This document shows, piece after piece, positions 25,830 to 34,627 of a stretch of 64,000 nt of DNA. The DNA lies in NCBI GenBank assembly GCA_963750015.1, contig CAVVPU010000203.1, positions 36,797 through 100,796 of the forward strand. The letters run 5' to 3'. This stretch comes from CAVVNC01 sp963750015 (lineage in GTDB: Bacteria; Desulfobacterota; Syntrophorhabdia; Syntrophorhabdales; WCHB1-27). Under the pieces are notes generated by a model. The model had not been told where the DNA came from. It was given only the letters and a program-made list of their open reading frames with translations, and did not search any database. A program made the position numbers and the translations under genes. Each line of letters begins with the position of its first letter. The stretch's first letter is position 1.

Positions 25830-26982
25830 TTCGAGAAAGTACGTTGAAACCGTCGTGGCCCAGAGGGCGAAGCGCACCGGAGCAGTCTGCGGAGACTTTG
25901 TCGTGATCGAGCGCACCGATGAGGCGACGACCGCGGTTCTCGCCGACGGTATCGGCACGGGAGTCAAAGCCCGCGTGGCAGCCGTGATGTACGCGAGCCG
26001 GCTCATGGAGCTGGTCCGCCTCGGGTTCACTCTCAGGGAAGCGTGTACGAAAGTCGTCGCTACCATGCACGAGGCCCGGACCGCTGACATACCTTTTGCC
26101 GCCTTTGCTGTCTGTCGTATCCTCAACAGCGGCCACGCGACCATCCTCTCCTACGAAATACCATCACCCATTCTGGTCGACAAGCGCCTCGCCGCTTATC
26201 TGCCCCAGCCGAGGTCGTATCCGCTCGGGCTCGAAATGATCTCGGAAACCAATTGTACCCTCGACCCGGGAGACGGCATCATCCTCGTAAGCGACGGCGT
26301 GAGCCAGGCAGGACTGGGGCACGCCTTTCGGATGGGGTGGGGCATGTCCCTCGTCTCCGATTTCGTGAACGGTTGCCTCATGAACCGGACTGACCTGAAA
26401 GACGTGCCGGAGCGGATAATAGGACGGGTCAAGGAGATCTCCGGGGCCACATACGGGGATGACACTACGTGCCTGCTCCTGTTGTGCCGCGAAGCCCGGG
26501 TGTTGAACGTGGCCACGGGACCCCCTTTCAAGAAGGCAGACGACAGCGAGGCGGTCCGGCGCTTCATGGAAATGAGAGGCAGAAAGGTAATCTGCGGCTC
26601 GACGACGACCGAGATATTCGCACGCATTCTTAAAACTCCCGCAATGCTCAAGGACCCGGATTCAACCGATTACTTCAAACCCCCTTCCTATGAGGTCCAG
26701 GGTATCGATCTCGCGACAGAGGGTGCGATCACTCTCAACCAGGTTTACAACATTATCGAGGAAGGAGCGGAAAGGCTTGAGGCGCGTTCTTCTGTTTCAG
26801 ACCTCTACCGCCTTCTTCACGCATCCGACACCATCAATTTCTTCGTGGGCACGGCGGCGAACGCCGCTCATCGGGCTATTTCCTTCAAGCAGATGGGCGT
26901 ACTGCCTCGGGAAGCGATCATCCTGCTCCTCGCGGAAAAGCTCACCAAGATGGGTAAACTGGTAAGGCTGGAATACCTTTGA
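25810..26982 (+). CDS. SpoIIE-family (PP2C-type) serine phosphatase
   Basis: About 390 residues. An upstream GTG (25801) is an alternative start; GAGGGGG lies directly before the chosen ATG. The PP2C/SpoIIE domain covers about 15-215: CGDFVVIERT, ADGIGTGVKARVAAVM, ILVSDGVSQAGLG and GATYGDDTTCLLLL with the metal-binding Asp residues. The C-terminal ~170 residues are not recognised. It overlaps the PAS-hydrogenase gene by 20 bases, so the sensor probably controls this phosphatase. With the RsbT-like kinase at 8267 it could form a partner-switch pair. Confidence 0.87.
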   Translation: MEKAQNSSRKYVETVVAQRAKRTGAVCGDFVVIERTDEATTAVLADGIGTGVKARVAAVMYASRLMELVRLGFTLREACTKVVATMHEARTADIPFAAFAVCRILNSGHATILSYEIPSPILVDKRLAAYLPQPRSYPLGLEMISETNCTLDPGDGIILVSDGVSQAGLGHAFRMGWGMSLVSDFVNGCLMNRTDLKDVPERIIGRVKEISGATYGDDTTCLLLLCREARVLNVATGPPFKKADDSEAVRRFMEMRGRKVICGSTTTEIFARILKTPAMLKDPDSTDYFKPPSYEVQGIDLATEGAITLNQVYNIIEEGAERLEARSSVSDLYRLLHASDTINFFVGTAANAAHRAISFKQMGVLPREAIILLLAEKLTKMGKLVRLEYL

Positions 26983-27063
26983 GAAGGGTCTTCCACCCTC
27001 TGGTGAGGGGACGGGTTCAGTATACAATCGTAGGCCTTAGTCTTTCCATAAATTGCGCGATAA

Positions 27064-27141
27064 CTGTATACAGCGTAGTGCCGCTAATCGCGAAAAAAGG
27101 CTCAATTGCTCTTGAAATGTGCCCGTTTTTTGGCTTATAAT
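27064..27141 (+). promoter_or_regulatory. Promoter and palindrome upstream of the metallo-beta-lactamase gene
   Basis: A -35 TTGAAA (27112-27117), 18-base spacer and perfect -10 TATAAT (27136-27141) lie 30 bases before the GTG start at 27171. A perfect 10-base palindrome CTGTATACAG sits at 27064-27073, with the related CAGTATAC at 27018-27025. They may be operator sites. Confidence 0.65.
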
Positions 27142-27170
27142 AAAGAAGAAGGTAAGGAAGGGAGCCTCTT

Positions 27171-28547
27171 GTGAAGATAAGATTTCTGGGTGCCGCACGA
27201 CAGGTGACGGGGTCGTGCTTTCACCTGTCGATTAACGGTATGGAATGTCTCGTCGATTGCGGGATGAAGCAGGGTGAAGCGGCAGAAAATGGTTCCTCTT
27301 TTGCGTTCCAGCCAGAGGAAATCGCCTATCTCTTCCTGACTCACGCTCATATCGATCACAGCGGCCTGATCCCGAAGCTCGTAAAGGAAGGATTCAAGGG
27401 CAAAATCATCACGACGTCGGCGACCGCAGACCTTACGAGGATATTGCTTCACGACTCCGCGCATATCCAGGAAAAAGACGCCGAATGGAAGACGAAAAAG
27501 GCTCTCAGGCAGGGGAAAGATGAAACCTTTGAGCCCCTTTTTACGATGAAGGACGTGGACGACGCGATGACCTTCTTCGTGAAGAAGGAATACGACGAGA
27601 CCGGCCATCTGGGCAAAGGGCTGCGATATTGCTTTCTCGACGCCGGCCACATACTCGGATCGAGCACCTTCGAGCTCTGGTATCAAGACAGCCCGATGGA
27701 AAAGAAGATCGTTTTTTCGGGTGACATAGGCAAGAAAGGGAATCTCGTCATTGCGGACCCCGAGCATGCGGTCTCTGCAGACTATGTGGTTATGGAATCG
27801 ACCTATGGCAACCGGCTTCACAAGGGTCTGAAGGAAAGCATCGACGAACTCCTGGAGGCCATAAAGATCACTTTCAAGAGAGGGGGCAATGTGGTCATGC
27901 CCACTTTTGCCGTGGGAAGGACCCAGGATTTGCTTTACATCCTGAGCGAACTGGTCCGCGAAAAGCGGCTCCCGCCCTCAGATGTCTTCATCGACAGTCC
28001 CCTCGCCCAGGAAGCGACCAAGGTTTATCTCGCACACCCGGAGGACTTCGGCGAGCATACCAGAAAGCTTGCCCAGGTAATGAGGGATGAGGGTTTGAGG
28101 CTTCATTTCACCACCTCGGTCGAAGAATCTCAAGCAATAAACAGGATAAAGTCAGGAGCGATCATCCTGGCAGGCAGCGGCATGTGCGAGGGTGGCAGGG
28201 TTGCCCATCACCTGAAGCATAATCTATGGAGGTCCGAGTGCGGGATCATCTTCACCGGGTTCCAGGCGCGGGGAACCCTGGGCAGGCGCATCGTGGACGG
28301 CGCGACGCATGTCCACGTGCTGGGAGAAGAAATCGCAGTAAAGGCAGGCGTGTATACGATTAACGGCTTCTCTGCCCACGCGGACCAAGAGGACTTGATC
28401 GAATGGCTTTCTTCATTTGAAAATAAACCGGAAGTCTTCATTGTGCACGGCGAGGAGAGTGTCGCCCTGGATTTCGAAAGGCTCGTTCAGGCAAGGCTCG
28501 GCCTCGTGACTCACGTACCGCACAAGGGAGACGTGTTCGACATTTAG
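27171..28547 (+). CDS. RNA-type metallo-beta-lactamase (beta-CASP) nuclease-like protein
   Basis: 458 residues. The beta-lactamase fold with metal motif LTHAHIDHSG near residue 60 and HILGSSTFEL is followed by the beta-CASP domain (VVMESTYGNRLH, PTFAVGRTQDLLYIL) and the C-terminal GFSAHADQEDL and VHGEE motifs. This matches the YSH1/CPSF73-like bacterial family that cleaves RNA. The GTG start at 27171 has GGAAGGGAG upstream. It is 32 bases from the CoA-ligase gene and likely co-transcribed, though the link between them is unclear. Confidence 0.92.
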   Translation: MKIRFLGAARQVTGSCFHLSINGMECLVDCGMKQGEAAENGSSFAFQPEEIAYLFLTHAHIDHSGLIPKLVKEGFKGKIITTSATADLTRILLHDSAHIQEKDAEWKTKKALRQGKDETFEPLFTMKDVDDAMTFFVKKEYDETGHLGKGLRYCFLDAGHILGSSTFELWYQDSPMEKKIVFSGDIGKKGNLVIADPEHAVSADYVVMESTYGNRLHKGLKESIDELLEAIKITFKRGGNVVMPTFAVGRTQDLLYILSELVREKRLPPSDVFIDSPLAQEATKVYLAHPEDFGEHTRKLAQVMRDEGLRLHFTTSVEESQAINRIKSGAIILAGSGMCEGGRVAHHLKHNLWRSECGIIFTGFQARGTLGRRIVDGATHVHVLGEEIAVKAGVYTINGFSAHADQEDLIEWLSSFENKPEVFIVHGEESVALDFERLVQARLGLVTHVPHKGDVFDI

Positions 28548-28579
28548 CCAGCAGGACTACACTCAAGGAGGTAGAATTA

Positions 28580-30157
28580 ATGATTCACGGCCAATCGCAA
28601 GATTTTTTCAATGGGGCAGATTTCTTCGTCGATAGAAACATTCGTCAGGGCCGGGGCCACAAGGTCGCGGTTTATACGGAGAAACGTAACTACACCTACA
28701 ACGATATTCAAAAAATGATGAACAAGACAGCAAACGCCTTCCGCGAACTAGGCGTGAGAGTGGACGACCGTGTCCTCATCCTTATGCTCGATGTGCCTCA
28801 GTTCTACGCGGTTTTCTGGGGAGCGATCAAGATGGGAGCCATACCCATCCCCGTAAACACCATGCTCACCCCGGAGGACTATGAATACTATCTCAACGAC
28901 AGCCGCGCGAGGGTCCTCGTGATCTCCGAAGAGCTCGTTCCGCTTGTCAGCCAGATAAAGGGAGATCTCCTCTATTTGCGCGACATGATAGTCATTTCGG
29001 AGACGAAGGGAGCCCTCATTCCTTTCAGGCAGAAGTACCGTCATGCCCCGGAAACGATAAAGACCGAGTCGACTACCCGGGATGACGTAGGCTTCTGGCT
29101 CTACAGCTCAGGGTCGACAGGCTCACCGAAAGGCGCCATCCATTCCCAGTACGACATGGCAGTGGCTCACGAGGGTTTCGGCCAGGGCGTATTAGGGTTG
29201 ACTGAGGACGATATCGTCTTTTCAGCCGCCCGTCTCTTCTTCGCTTACGGCCTCGGCAATGCCAACTATCTCCCCTTCGGCGCAGGCGCGTCTGTCATAC
29301 TGAACGCGGATTCACCCAAGCCGGAAGGGGTCTTCAGGCACATACAGGAGTTCAAGGCAACTGTCTTCTTCGGCATACCCACGCTTTACGGCCAGATGCT
29401 CGAATACAAGGAGAAACAGGACAAGGAGAAAGGCACCAAGGCGAATCCCAACGCCCCTCATGAGTTGTCCTCTGTCCGCCTTTGCTTTTCGGCCGGCGAG
29501 GCTTTGCCGCCCGAAATCATCACCCGTTGGAAGGAACGGTTCGGCCTCGAGATACTCGACGGCCTGGGCACCACTGAAATGCTCCACATCTTCATCTGCA
29601 ACCGGCCCGGCGAAGTAAGACCCGGGGCCACCGGAAAGCCGGTGCCCGGATACGAGCTGAAGCTGCTCGACGACGAAGGCAAGGACGTACCGGCGGGCGA
29701 GATCGGCACGCTCATGGTCAAGGGAGGAAGCGCTGCGCAGCAGTACTGGAGGAAGCGTGAGAAGACCCGCCTCACCATGATGGGCGAATGGATCAACACG
29801 GGCGACAAGTATTACGTGGACGCCGACGGCTACTACTGGTGTGCCGGACGTGGCGACGACATGCTCAAGGTCGGGGGCATCTGGGTATCACCCGTGGAGG
29901 TCGAGAACTGCATCATGGAGCATCCTGCGGTCTTCGAGGTGGCGGTAGTAGGACATAATGACGAAAAGGGGCTTGCCAAACCCAAGGCTTTTGTCGTACT
30001 GAAAGACGGGAAGAAGGGGACGGCCGAGCTCGAAAAAGAGATTAAACAGTGGGTCCTCGACCGGATGGCTAAATACAAGTATCCCCGCTGGATCGAATTC
30101 GTGCCCGAGCTTCCGAAGAGTGCCACGGGTAAGATACAGAGATTCAAGCTCAGGTAA
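28580..30157 (+). CDS. Benzoate-CoA ligase family protein (aromatic acid-CoA ligase)
   Basis: 525 residues of the ANL adenylate-forming superfamily: P-loop-like A3 motif YSSGSTGSPKGAIHSQ, GLGTTEMLHIFICN, WINTGDKYYVDADGYY, and the catalytic Lys near the end in KSATGKIQRFKLR. The GTTEMLHIF block and the overall length are typical of benzoate and 4-hydroxybenzoate-CoA ligases (BclA/BadA/HbaA). It activates an aromatic acid with ATP and CoA, the entry step of anaerobic aromatic degradation. AGGAGG precedes the ATG. Substrate (benzoate or hydroxybenzoate) cannot be decided from sequence. A strong terminator follows. Confidence 0.9.
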   Translation: MIHGQSQDFFNGADFFVDRNIRQGRGHKVAVYTEKRNYTYNDIQKMMNKTANAFRELGVRVDDRVLILMLDVPQFYAVFWGAIKMGAIPIPVNTMLTPEDYEYYLNDSRARVLVISEELVPLVSQIKGDLLYLRDMIVISETKGALIPFRQKYRHAPETIKTESTTRDDVGFWLYSSGSTGSPKGAIHSQYDMAVAHEGFGQGVLGLTEDDIVFSAARLFFAYGLGNANYLPFGAGASVILNADSPKPEGVFRHIQEFKATVFFGIPTLYGQMLEYKEKQDKEKGTKANPNAPHELSSVRLCFSAGEALPPEIITRWKERFGLEILDGLGTTEMLHIFICNRPGEVRPGATGKPVPGYELKLLDDEGKDVPAGEIGTLMVKGGSAAQQYWRKREKTRLTMMGEWINTGDKYYVDADGYYWCAGRGDDMLKVGGIWVSPVEVENCIMEHPAVFEVAVVGHNDEKGLAKPKAFVVLKDGKKGTAELEKEIKQWVLDRMAKYKYPRWIEFVPELPKSATGKIQRFKLR

Positions 30158-30162
30158 GCACA

Positions 30163-30220
30163 CCGTTAATTAACGGATAGAAAATGAAGAGTGGCTGGGC
30201 CGCGGCCCAGCCACTCTTTT
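30163..30220 (+). terminator. Rho-independent terminator after the CoA ligase
   Basis: A 14-bp perfect stem (30187-30200 with 30205-30218) around CGCG is followed by a short T-run within TCTTTTA. It begins 30 bases after the stop at 30157. Just before it lies another perfect palindrome, CCGTTAATTAACGG (30163-30176), which could be a separate protein-binding site. Confidence 0.85.
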
Positions 30221-30319
30221 ATGCCTTGGAGTTCATCCTATTATAGGCCCTTATGGGCGCCTTCCGCTTCAGCTCCCACGCTGGACAGGAGGCCCGTTTT
30301 CAATTATACTGATCGTAAT

Positions 30320-30559
30320 ATGAAAGCGGAGATACGGCTGTTTGCCAATTTTCGAGACTTTCTTCCCCCGGGAAGCGGCTCATTTTCCTTCACCACGTCT
30401 TTCGAAGGAAGAAGGACGGTAGGTGAGGTCATCGAGGAACTGAAGCTCCCCGACGACATACCCCGCATCATCGTCGTCAACGGACTCCACACCGAAGCAG
30501 ACCATGTGTTGCAGGATGGAGACGTGGTAAGCCTCTTCCCACCTTTGGCGGGCGGTTAA
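30320..30559 (+). CDS. MoaD/ThiS-family sulfur carrier protein
   Basis: 79 residues from the ATG at 30320, ending PPLAGG. The C-terminal Gly-Gly is the adenylation and thiocarboxylation site of this ubiquitin-fold family. The body fits: MKAEIRLFANFRDFLPPGSG, VGEVIEELKLP, IIVVNGLH and LQDGDVVSLFPP. It may serve molybdopterin synthesis, as molybdenum enzymes and maturation genes are nearby, or tungsten/thiamine sulfur transfer. No MoaE or ThiF gene is adjacent. Confidence 0.87.
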   Translation: MKAEIRLFANFRDFLPPGSGSFSFTTSFEGRRTVGEVIEELKLPDDIPRIIVVNGLHTEADHVLQDGDVVSLFPPLAGG

Positions 30560-30626
30560 ACGCACACGCCGTTAAGCGGGGGGACCATCCTTCGCCGCCC
30601 CCCCTTGCGACACGGAGCGGCGTGCT

Positions 30627-30731
30627 TTAAACCTTCGAAGCTTTCTTCTCCTTCTTGGCTTCCCTTTTCTCTTTCAAGCTTTTGGTCGGCTGCTTTTTCG
30701 TGTCCTTCTTCACATCGTGACTCTTGGCCAT
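30627..30731 (-). CDS. Small lysine-rich protein (34 residues)
   Basis: A short frame starting MAKSHDVKKDTKKQPTKSL and ending in KEKKASKV. About 40% of residues are Lys. AAGGAG lies 8 bases before the ATG, and the frame ends just before the moaD-like gene in convergent orientation. Very basic small proteins of this kind may bind nucleic acid or ribosomes. Function is unknown; the ribosome site and composition support it being real. Confidence 0.55.
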   Translation of the reverse strand: MAKSHDVKKDTKKQPTKSLKEKREAKKEKKASKV

Positions 30732-31315
30732 GGCTCTCGCTCCTTACAAGACTTTGGCCATATATTACCATAAAAGTTTTTAACCTTTAAGCACGAATTT
30801 TACGGATTTCATGAGGGTGAAACCCGAGACGGCCCAATCCTCGACAGGGCCATCCCTTCAGCCCGCGACGATTGCGGTCGACCTTAGTGTCGAACAGGCA
30901 GCCTCCTTTCGTCATTTCTTGCCTTCCCCAAAGGGGCCGAGCCCCGCCGGGATTATTCCCATCGTCAAGGAACACACCGGGATTCGGATTTCCGGTCGGT
31001 CTGGCATACCCCTTGCTTTGATAAGCCAGGCGTGGCCGACATGTGAGCGCAGGCCCTCAAAGAATAGACGCCTTTCAATTACCGCTAACTTCTCACTCTC
31101 CCTTCCCCTGGGGAGGCCGGGACCCCAACCCGGTCTCCCCTCCCCCCCCTCGTCCCCAATCTAGCGCAACGTCGTCCGGAAGCATTGAGCCGGGCGTCGT
31201 CGTGAAGTGAAGCTCCCCGCCCCAAAAGGCGCGGGGCGCAGCACGAGCGTTTCCGGGCAATAAAATGTATGGAGGCGAAATGATTTATGTTATAATAGAA
31301 TTTAAAGAGTGACTT
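30732..31315. other. Intergenic stretch with no recognisable gene
   Basis: About 580 bases between the small lysine-rich gene and the Memo gene. Open frames here (for example 30811-31164) are Pro/Ser-rich, lack ribosome sites and resemble no known family. C-runs and a CCCCGCC/GGCGCGGGG hairpin near 31216-31232 are visible. TATAAT at 31291-31296 lies 19 bases before the next start, with no good -35 box. No tRNA or repeat family was identified. Confidence 0.5.
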
Positions 31316-32149
31316 ATGGATGGAATTCGAGAACCCGCCGTGAGCGGCACCTTTTACCCCAGCAACCCCGATGTGCTTAGGTCGGACATCGAGGGATACC
31401 TGAGCAAGGCGTTGGACCAGAAGATTCCCGGTCATATCGCCGGACTGATCTCGCCTCATGCAGGTTATATGTATTCCGGACAGACGGCCGCTTACGGCTA
31501 TAAGACCCTTTCGGGAGCCCATTACGACACGGTTGTCGTAGTAGCTCCTAGTCACCAGTCATTTTTCATCGGAGCCGCCGCCTATGACAAAGGGGCGTTC
31601 AGAACCCCCCTGGGACTCGTCCCCATAGACGAAGAGCTGACGGCCGACCTCATTGGAAAGGACGGGCCGGTTCATGCCGACGTCCGGGTGCACCGAGGCG
31701 AGCATGCCGTAGAGGTGCAAATCCCATTTCTGCAAACAGTAATCGGCCAATTCAAAGTGGTTCCCTTGATCATGGGTACCTCGCAGGACCCTGTCTCGTC
31801 GGAAGAGTTGGCAAGTCTTATATATGACTGCGTCAAGGACAAGGATAAAAAGTACCTCGTTGTGGCGAGCACCGATTTGTCTCATTATTACCCTTACGAA
31901 CATGCGGTAAAGATGGATAAATCGGCACTCGAGCTGATCGAGGCGTTCGACGTGGAAGGTCTGGTCAAAGGGCTTGCGCGGGGGAAATATGAAGCCTGTG
32001 GAGCAGGCCCGCTCCTTACGACCATGATGGTCTGTGAAAAACTGGGTGCCAAACAAAGCAAGGTGCTCAACTATATGAATTCCGGAGACGTCACCGGTGA
32101 CATGAGCGGCGTCGTTGGATATGTCTCGGTCGTGATCCATGGAGAATAG
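31316..32149 (+). CDS. amrB: Memo-family protein (AmmeMemoRadiSam system protein B)
   Basis: 277 residues, full Memo length. Conserved blocks are REPAVSGTFYPSNP, GLISPHAGYMYSGQTA, VAPSHQSFFIGAA, HRGEHAVEVQIPFLQ, ASTDLSHYYPYEHA and EACGAGPLLTTMM. The His and Asp/Cys pocket resembles extradiol dioxygenases. It is followed 3 bases later by the AMMECR1 gene, the usual pairing of the AmmeMemoRadiSam system. The radical SAM component is not in this window. The biochemical role is unknown. Confidence 0.92.
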   Translation: MDGIREPAVSGTFYPSNPDVLRSDIEGYLSKALDQKIPGHIAGLISPHAGYMYSGQTAAYGYKTLSGAHYDTVVVVAPSHQSFFIGAAAYDKGAFRTPLGLVPIDEELTADLIGKDGPVHADVRVHRGEHAVEVQIPFLQTVIGQFKVVPLIMGTSQDPVSSEELASLIYDCVKDKDKKYLVVASTDLSHYYPYEHAVKMDKSALELIEAFDVEGLVKGLARGKYEACGAGPLLTTMMVCEKLGAKQSKVLNYMNSGDVTGDMSGVVGYVSVVIHGE

Positions 32150-32152
32150 CCG

Positions 32153-32713
32153 TTGGCGGGTGAGAAAGCAGGGATAGACCTCCATTTTTCGAATGATGAA
32201 AGAAAGCTTCTCAAGGAGCTTGCCCGGACTTCGATCGAAGAGGTTCTCTTCGGCAAGGAGCGAAAACCTGTTGATGTGCCGGAATCTCTGAAAAAAAAGA
32301 TGGGCGCTTTCGTGTGCCTCAAGACCAGAGGCGACCTCAAGGGCTGCATAGGCTATATCAGAGGTCAAAAACCCCTGGACGAGACCGTGAAGCAGATGGC
32401 AGTCGAAGCGGCCTTTCACGATCCGAGGTTTGTACCGCTCGATGCCGATGAATGGGCGGATACCGACATAGAGATATCGGTCCTGACGCCGATGAAAAGG
32501 ATCACCGACGTCGAGGAGATCCAGGTCGGAGTCAGTGGGATATATATAGAAAGAGGGACGGATTCCGGGCTCCTTTTGCCACAGGTCGCATCCGAGAATG
32601 GCTGGGATAGAAGGCTCTTCCTCGAATACACGTGCATGAAAGCGGGCCTCCCCCGGGACGCATGGAAGTCACCCGAAACGAAGATATATATTTTTTCGGC
32701 GGACGTATTCTAA
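32153..32713 (+). CDS. amrA: AMMECR1-domain protein (AmmeMemoRadiSam system protein A)
   Basis: 186 residues. The AMMECR1 signature is the LKGCIGY loop (LRGCIG in most members), with FVCLKTRGD, AAFHDPRFVPL, EISVLTPMKRI and LLPQVASENGWD. The start is probably the TTG at 32153, four bases after the Memo stop. Translational coupling to Memo is likely. Function is unknown. Confidence 0.92.
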   Translation: MAGEKAGIDLHFSNDERKLLKELARTSIEEVLFGKERKPVDVPESLKKKMGAFVCLKTRGDLKGCIGYIRGQKPLDETVKQMAVEAAFHDPRFVPLDADEWADTDIEISVLTPMKRITDVEEIQVGVSGIYIERGTDSGLLLPQVASENGWDRRLFLEYTCMKAGLPRDAWKSPETKIYIFSADVF

Positions 32714-32732
32714 GGGCGGCCAAGGAGCAGGC

Positions 32733-32945
32733 ATGATCAACAGAAAGATGTCGATAGAAGAAGTGGTGAAAAAACATCCGGAGACCATTGCGACCTTCGA
32801 ACGGCATGGGTTGGGATGCCTCGGTTGTCAGGCAGCCCTATTTGAAAGCATAGAGCAGGGCGCCGAGGTCCATGGCATAGACGCCGATGCCCTTATCGCT
32901 GACCTGAACAAGGAAGTAAAACGGACGGCCGGCGACGGAAAGTAG
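32733..32945 (+). CDS. DUF1858 redox-disulfide domain protein
   Basis: 70 residues that are wholly the DUF1858 domain: MSIEEVVKKHPETIATFERHG then GLGCLGCQAALFESIEQGA with the CxxC pair. The domain is found alone or fused to hybrid-cluster-associated and redox proteins. It follows the AMMECR1 gene by 19 bases in the same direction. Probably a small redox or metal-binding partner. Confidence 0.88.
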   Translation: MINRKMSIEEVVKKHPETIATFERHGLGCLGCQAALFESIEQGAEVHGIDADALIADLNKEVKRTAGDGK

Positions 32946-33017
32946 TGTGCAAGGGGACCGATTACCTCGCCCTTCCGCAGAAGATAAATCCTTTTTCTGT
33001 TTTCCGAGAACGAATCT

Positions 33018-33623
33018 GTGCTGAGAATATCGACAGTAATTCTTGCGGCGGGTGCATCCAAAAGGCTTGGATTCAATAAGCTCTGTGTCCGCGTGGACGG
33101 AGAGGCGGTTATAAGAAAGACGACGCGCTCCTTTGTGGAAGCGGGTTCAGGTGAGGTTGTCGTGGTGACCGGTTTCGAGCGTGAAAGGATCGAGCGGGAG
33201 CTCGCCGGGCTGCCAATCGCTTTTGTTCACAACGAGCGACCCGAAGACGGCATGTCGTCGTCCATCAGGGCAGCGCTCCCCGTCATCACGCAGTCCGATC
33301 TCGTCCTCTTTCACCTTGGAGACAAGCCCTTTGTCGAGGCCGGTATCGTTCCGCGTTTTCTGAAGGTGCACGGGGAAGGGACCTGCTCGATCATCGTCGC
33401 GACCCACGAAGGAATCAAGGGCCATCCTGTGCTCGTGGACATGAGAAGCCATTTTCGTGAGGTAAGCGAAGTGAGTGGCGAATGGGGCTTGAGAGACATA
33501 GTGGATGAGAACAGGAGTCGTGTAGCCTTCCTGGAAGCGGGCGTTGGCGCCGTTCTCGATCTCGATACGGAAGAGGATTTGAACGAGTTGAAAAGGAGGG
33601 GCTACACCATTGAAAAAGGTTAG
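33018..33623 (+). CDS. MobA/MocA-like nucleotidyltransferase (molybdenum cofactor cytidylyltransferase)
   Basis: 201 residues with the NTP-transferase signature VILAAGASKRLGFNKL, then NERPEDGMSSSIRAAL, LGDKPFVEA, HPVLVDM and WGLRDIV. This matches MocA/PucB, which adds CMP to molybdopterin for molybdenum hydroxylases. It starts at GTG 33018. It overlaps the MoeA-like gene by 14 bases and is in a set with YqeB- and XdhC-type genes, which fits cofactor dressing for a molybdenum hydroxylase. Confidence 0.88.
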   Translation: MLRISTVILAAGASKRLGFNKLCVRVDGEAVIRKTTRSFVEAGSGEVVVVTGFERERIERELAGLPIAFVHNERPEDGMSSSIRAALPVITQSDLVLFHLGDKPFVEAGIVPRFLKVHGEGTCSIIVATHEGIKGHPVLVDMRSHFREVSEVSGEWGLRDIVDENRSRVAFLEAGVGAVLDLDTEEDLNELKRRGYTIEKG

Positions 33624-34626
33624 GGTAGAAGATGCCGTGGGCCTGATGCTCGCCCATGACGTGACGGAGATAGTTCCGGGCAAAACAAAAGACGCGGTCT
33701 TCAGACGGGGCAGGATCATCAAGAGATCCGACATAGAGAAGCTGCTCGATATAGGTAAAGGTCACATATATGTGACCGAAGGCGCGGAGAAGGAGGTCCA
33801 CGAGGACGAGGCATCAAAGCGCATGGCCGCGTCGACCCTGGATGAGTTCATGGAGTCCAGACCGGCGAAGGAAGGAAAGACAGAAATCCTCAGCAAAGTC
33901 GATGGGCTCGTGAAAGTCAACGACCGACTTCTATCCGCAATGAACCAGATAGAGCATGTACTGTTTACTACAGTGCCCGACAACTACCCTGTTCGGGCAG
34001 GCCAGGTCATAGCGGCGACGAGGATCGTCCCTGTCTACATCACCGAGGAGTTGCTCTCCAAGGCTGAGGGCATCGGAAGAAAGGGCATAGTGCGGCTGTT
34101 CCCTTTCAAGCAGTTGAAGGTGGGCCTCGTGGTGACGGGAACCGAGGTGGCCACGGGGAGAATACCCGACGCCTCCGAGAGGGTTGAAAAAAAACTCAGG
34201 GGATACGGACTGGAGCTCGTAGGGAAAAGGCTCGTCCGGGACGATGTGGGACTCATAAGGAACGCCGTCCTCGAGCTGTTTGACGCCGGGGCAGATATCA
34301 TGGTTACCACGGGCGGTCTTTCGGTCGACCCCGACGACCTTACAAGGGAAGGCGTGGAGGCGACGGGGGCCCGTATAATCTCTTACGGAGCGCCCCTGTT
34401 TCCGGGGGCCATGTTCCTTGTTGCAAAACTTAAGGGGAAATATATCCTCGGGGCGCCGGCCTGCGTTTATTTCGACACCCACACCGCCCTCGACGTCCTG
34501 CTGCCGAGGGTAAGCGCCGGTAGGCCAATAAGCGCGACAGACGTGCGGAAACTGGCCCACGGTGGTTTGTGCCTGCATTGCAAGACATGCCACTATCCCA
34601 ACTGTTTCTTTGGAAACGGACGCTGA
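33610..34626 (+). CDS. MoeA/MoaB-like molybdopterin-binding protein
   Basis: 338 residues from TTG 33610, with AGGAGG about 11 bases upstream. The molybdopterin-binding (MoCF) domain is in the second half: LVVTGTEVATGRIPDA, VRDDVGLIRNAVLEL, DIMVTTGGLSVDPDDLTREG and GAPACVYFDTHTALDV. The N-terminal ~150 residues match the MoeA-like linker of this subfamily. Near the end a cysteine cluster appears (CLHCKTCHYPNC), which may bind metal. Likely role: molybdenum insertion or chaperoning. Confidence 0.86.
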   Translation: MKKVRVEDAVGLMLAHDVTEIVPGKTKDAVFRRGRIIKRSDIEKLLDIGKGHIYVTEGAEKEVHEDEASKRMAASTLDEFMESRPAKEGKTEILSKVDGLVKVNDRLLSAMNQIEHVLFTTVPDNYPVRAGQVIAATRIVPVYITEELLSKAEGIGRKGIVRLFPFKQLKVGLVVTGTEVATGRIPDASERVEKKLRGYGLELVGKRLVRDDVGLIRNAVLELFDAGADIMVTTGGLSVDPDDLTREGVEATGARIISYGAPLFPGAMFLVAKLKGKYILGAPACVYFDTHTALDVLLPRVSAGRPISATDVRKLAHGGLCLHCKTCHYPNCFFGNGR

Positions 34627-34627
34627 C

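Noticed and set aside
30811..31164. 117-residue frame as a gene
   Set aside because: Pro/Ser-rich low-complexity composition, no ribosome site and no resemblance to a known family.
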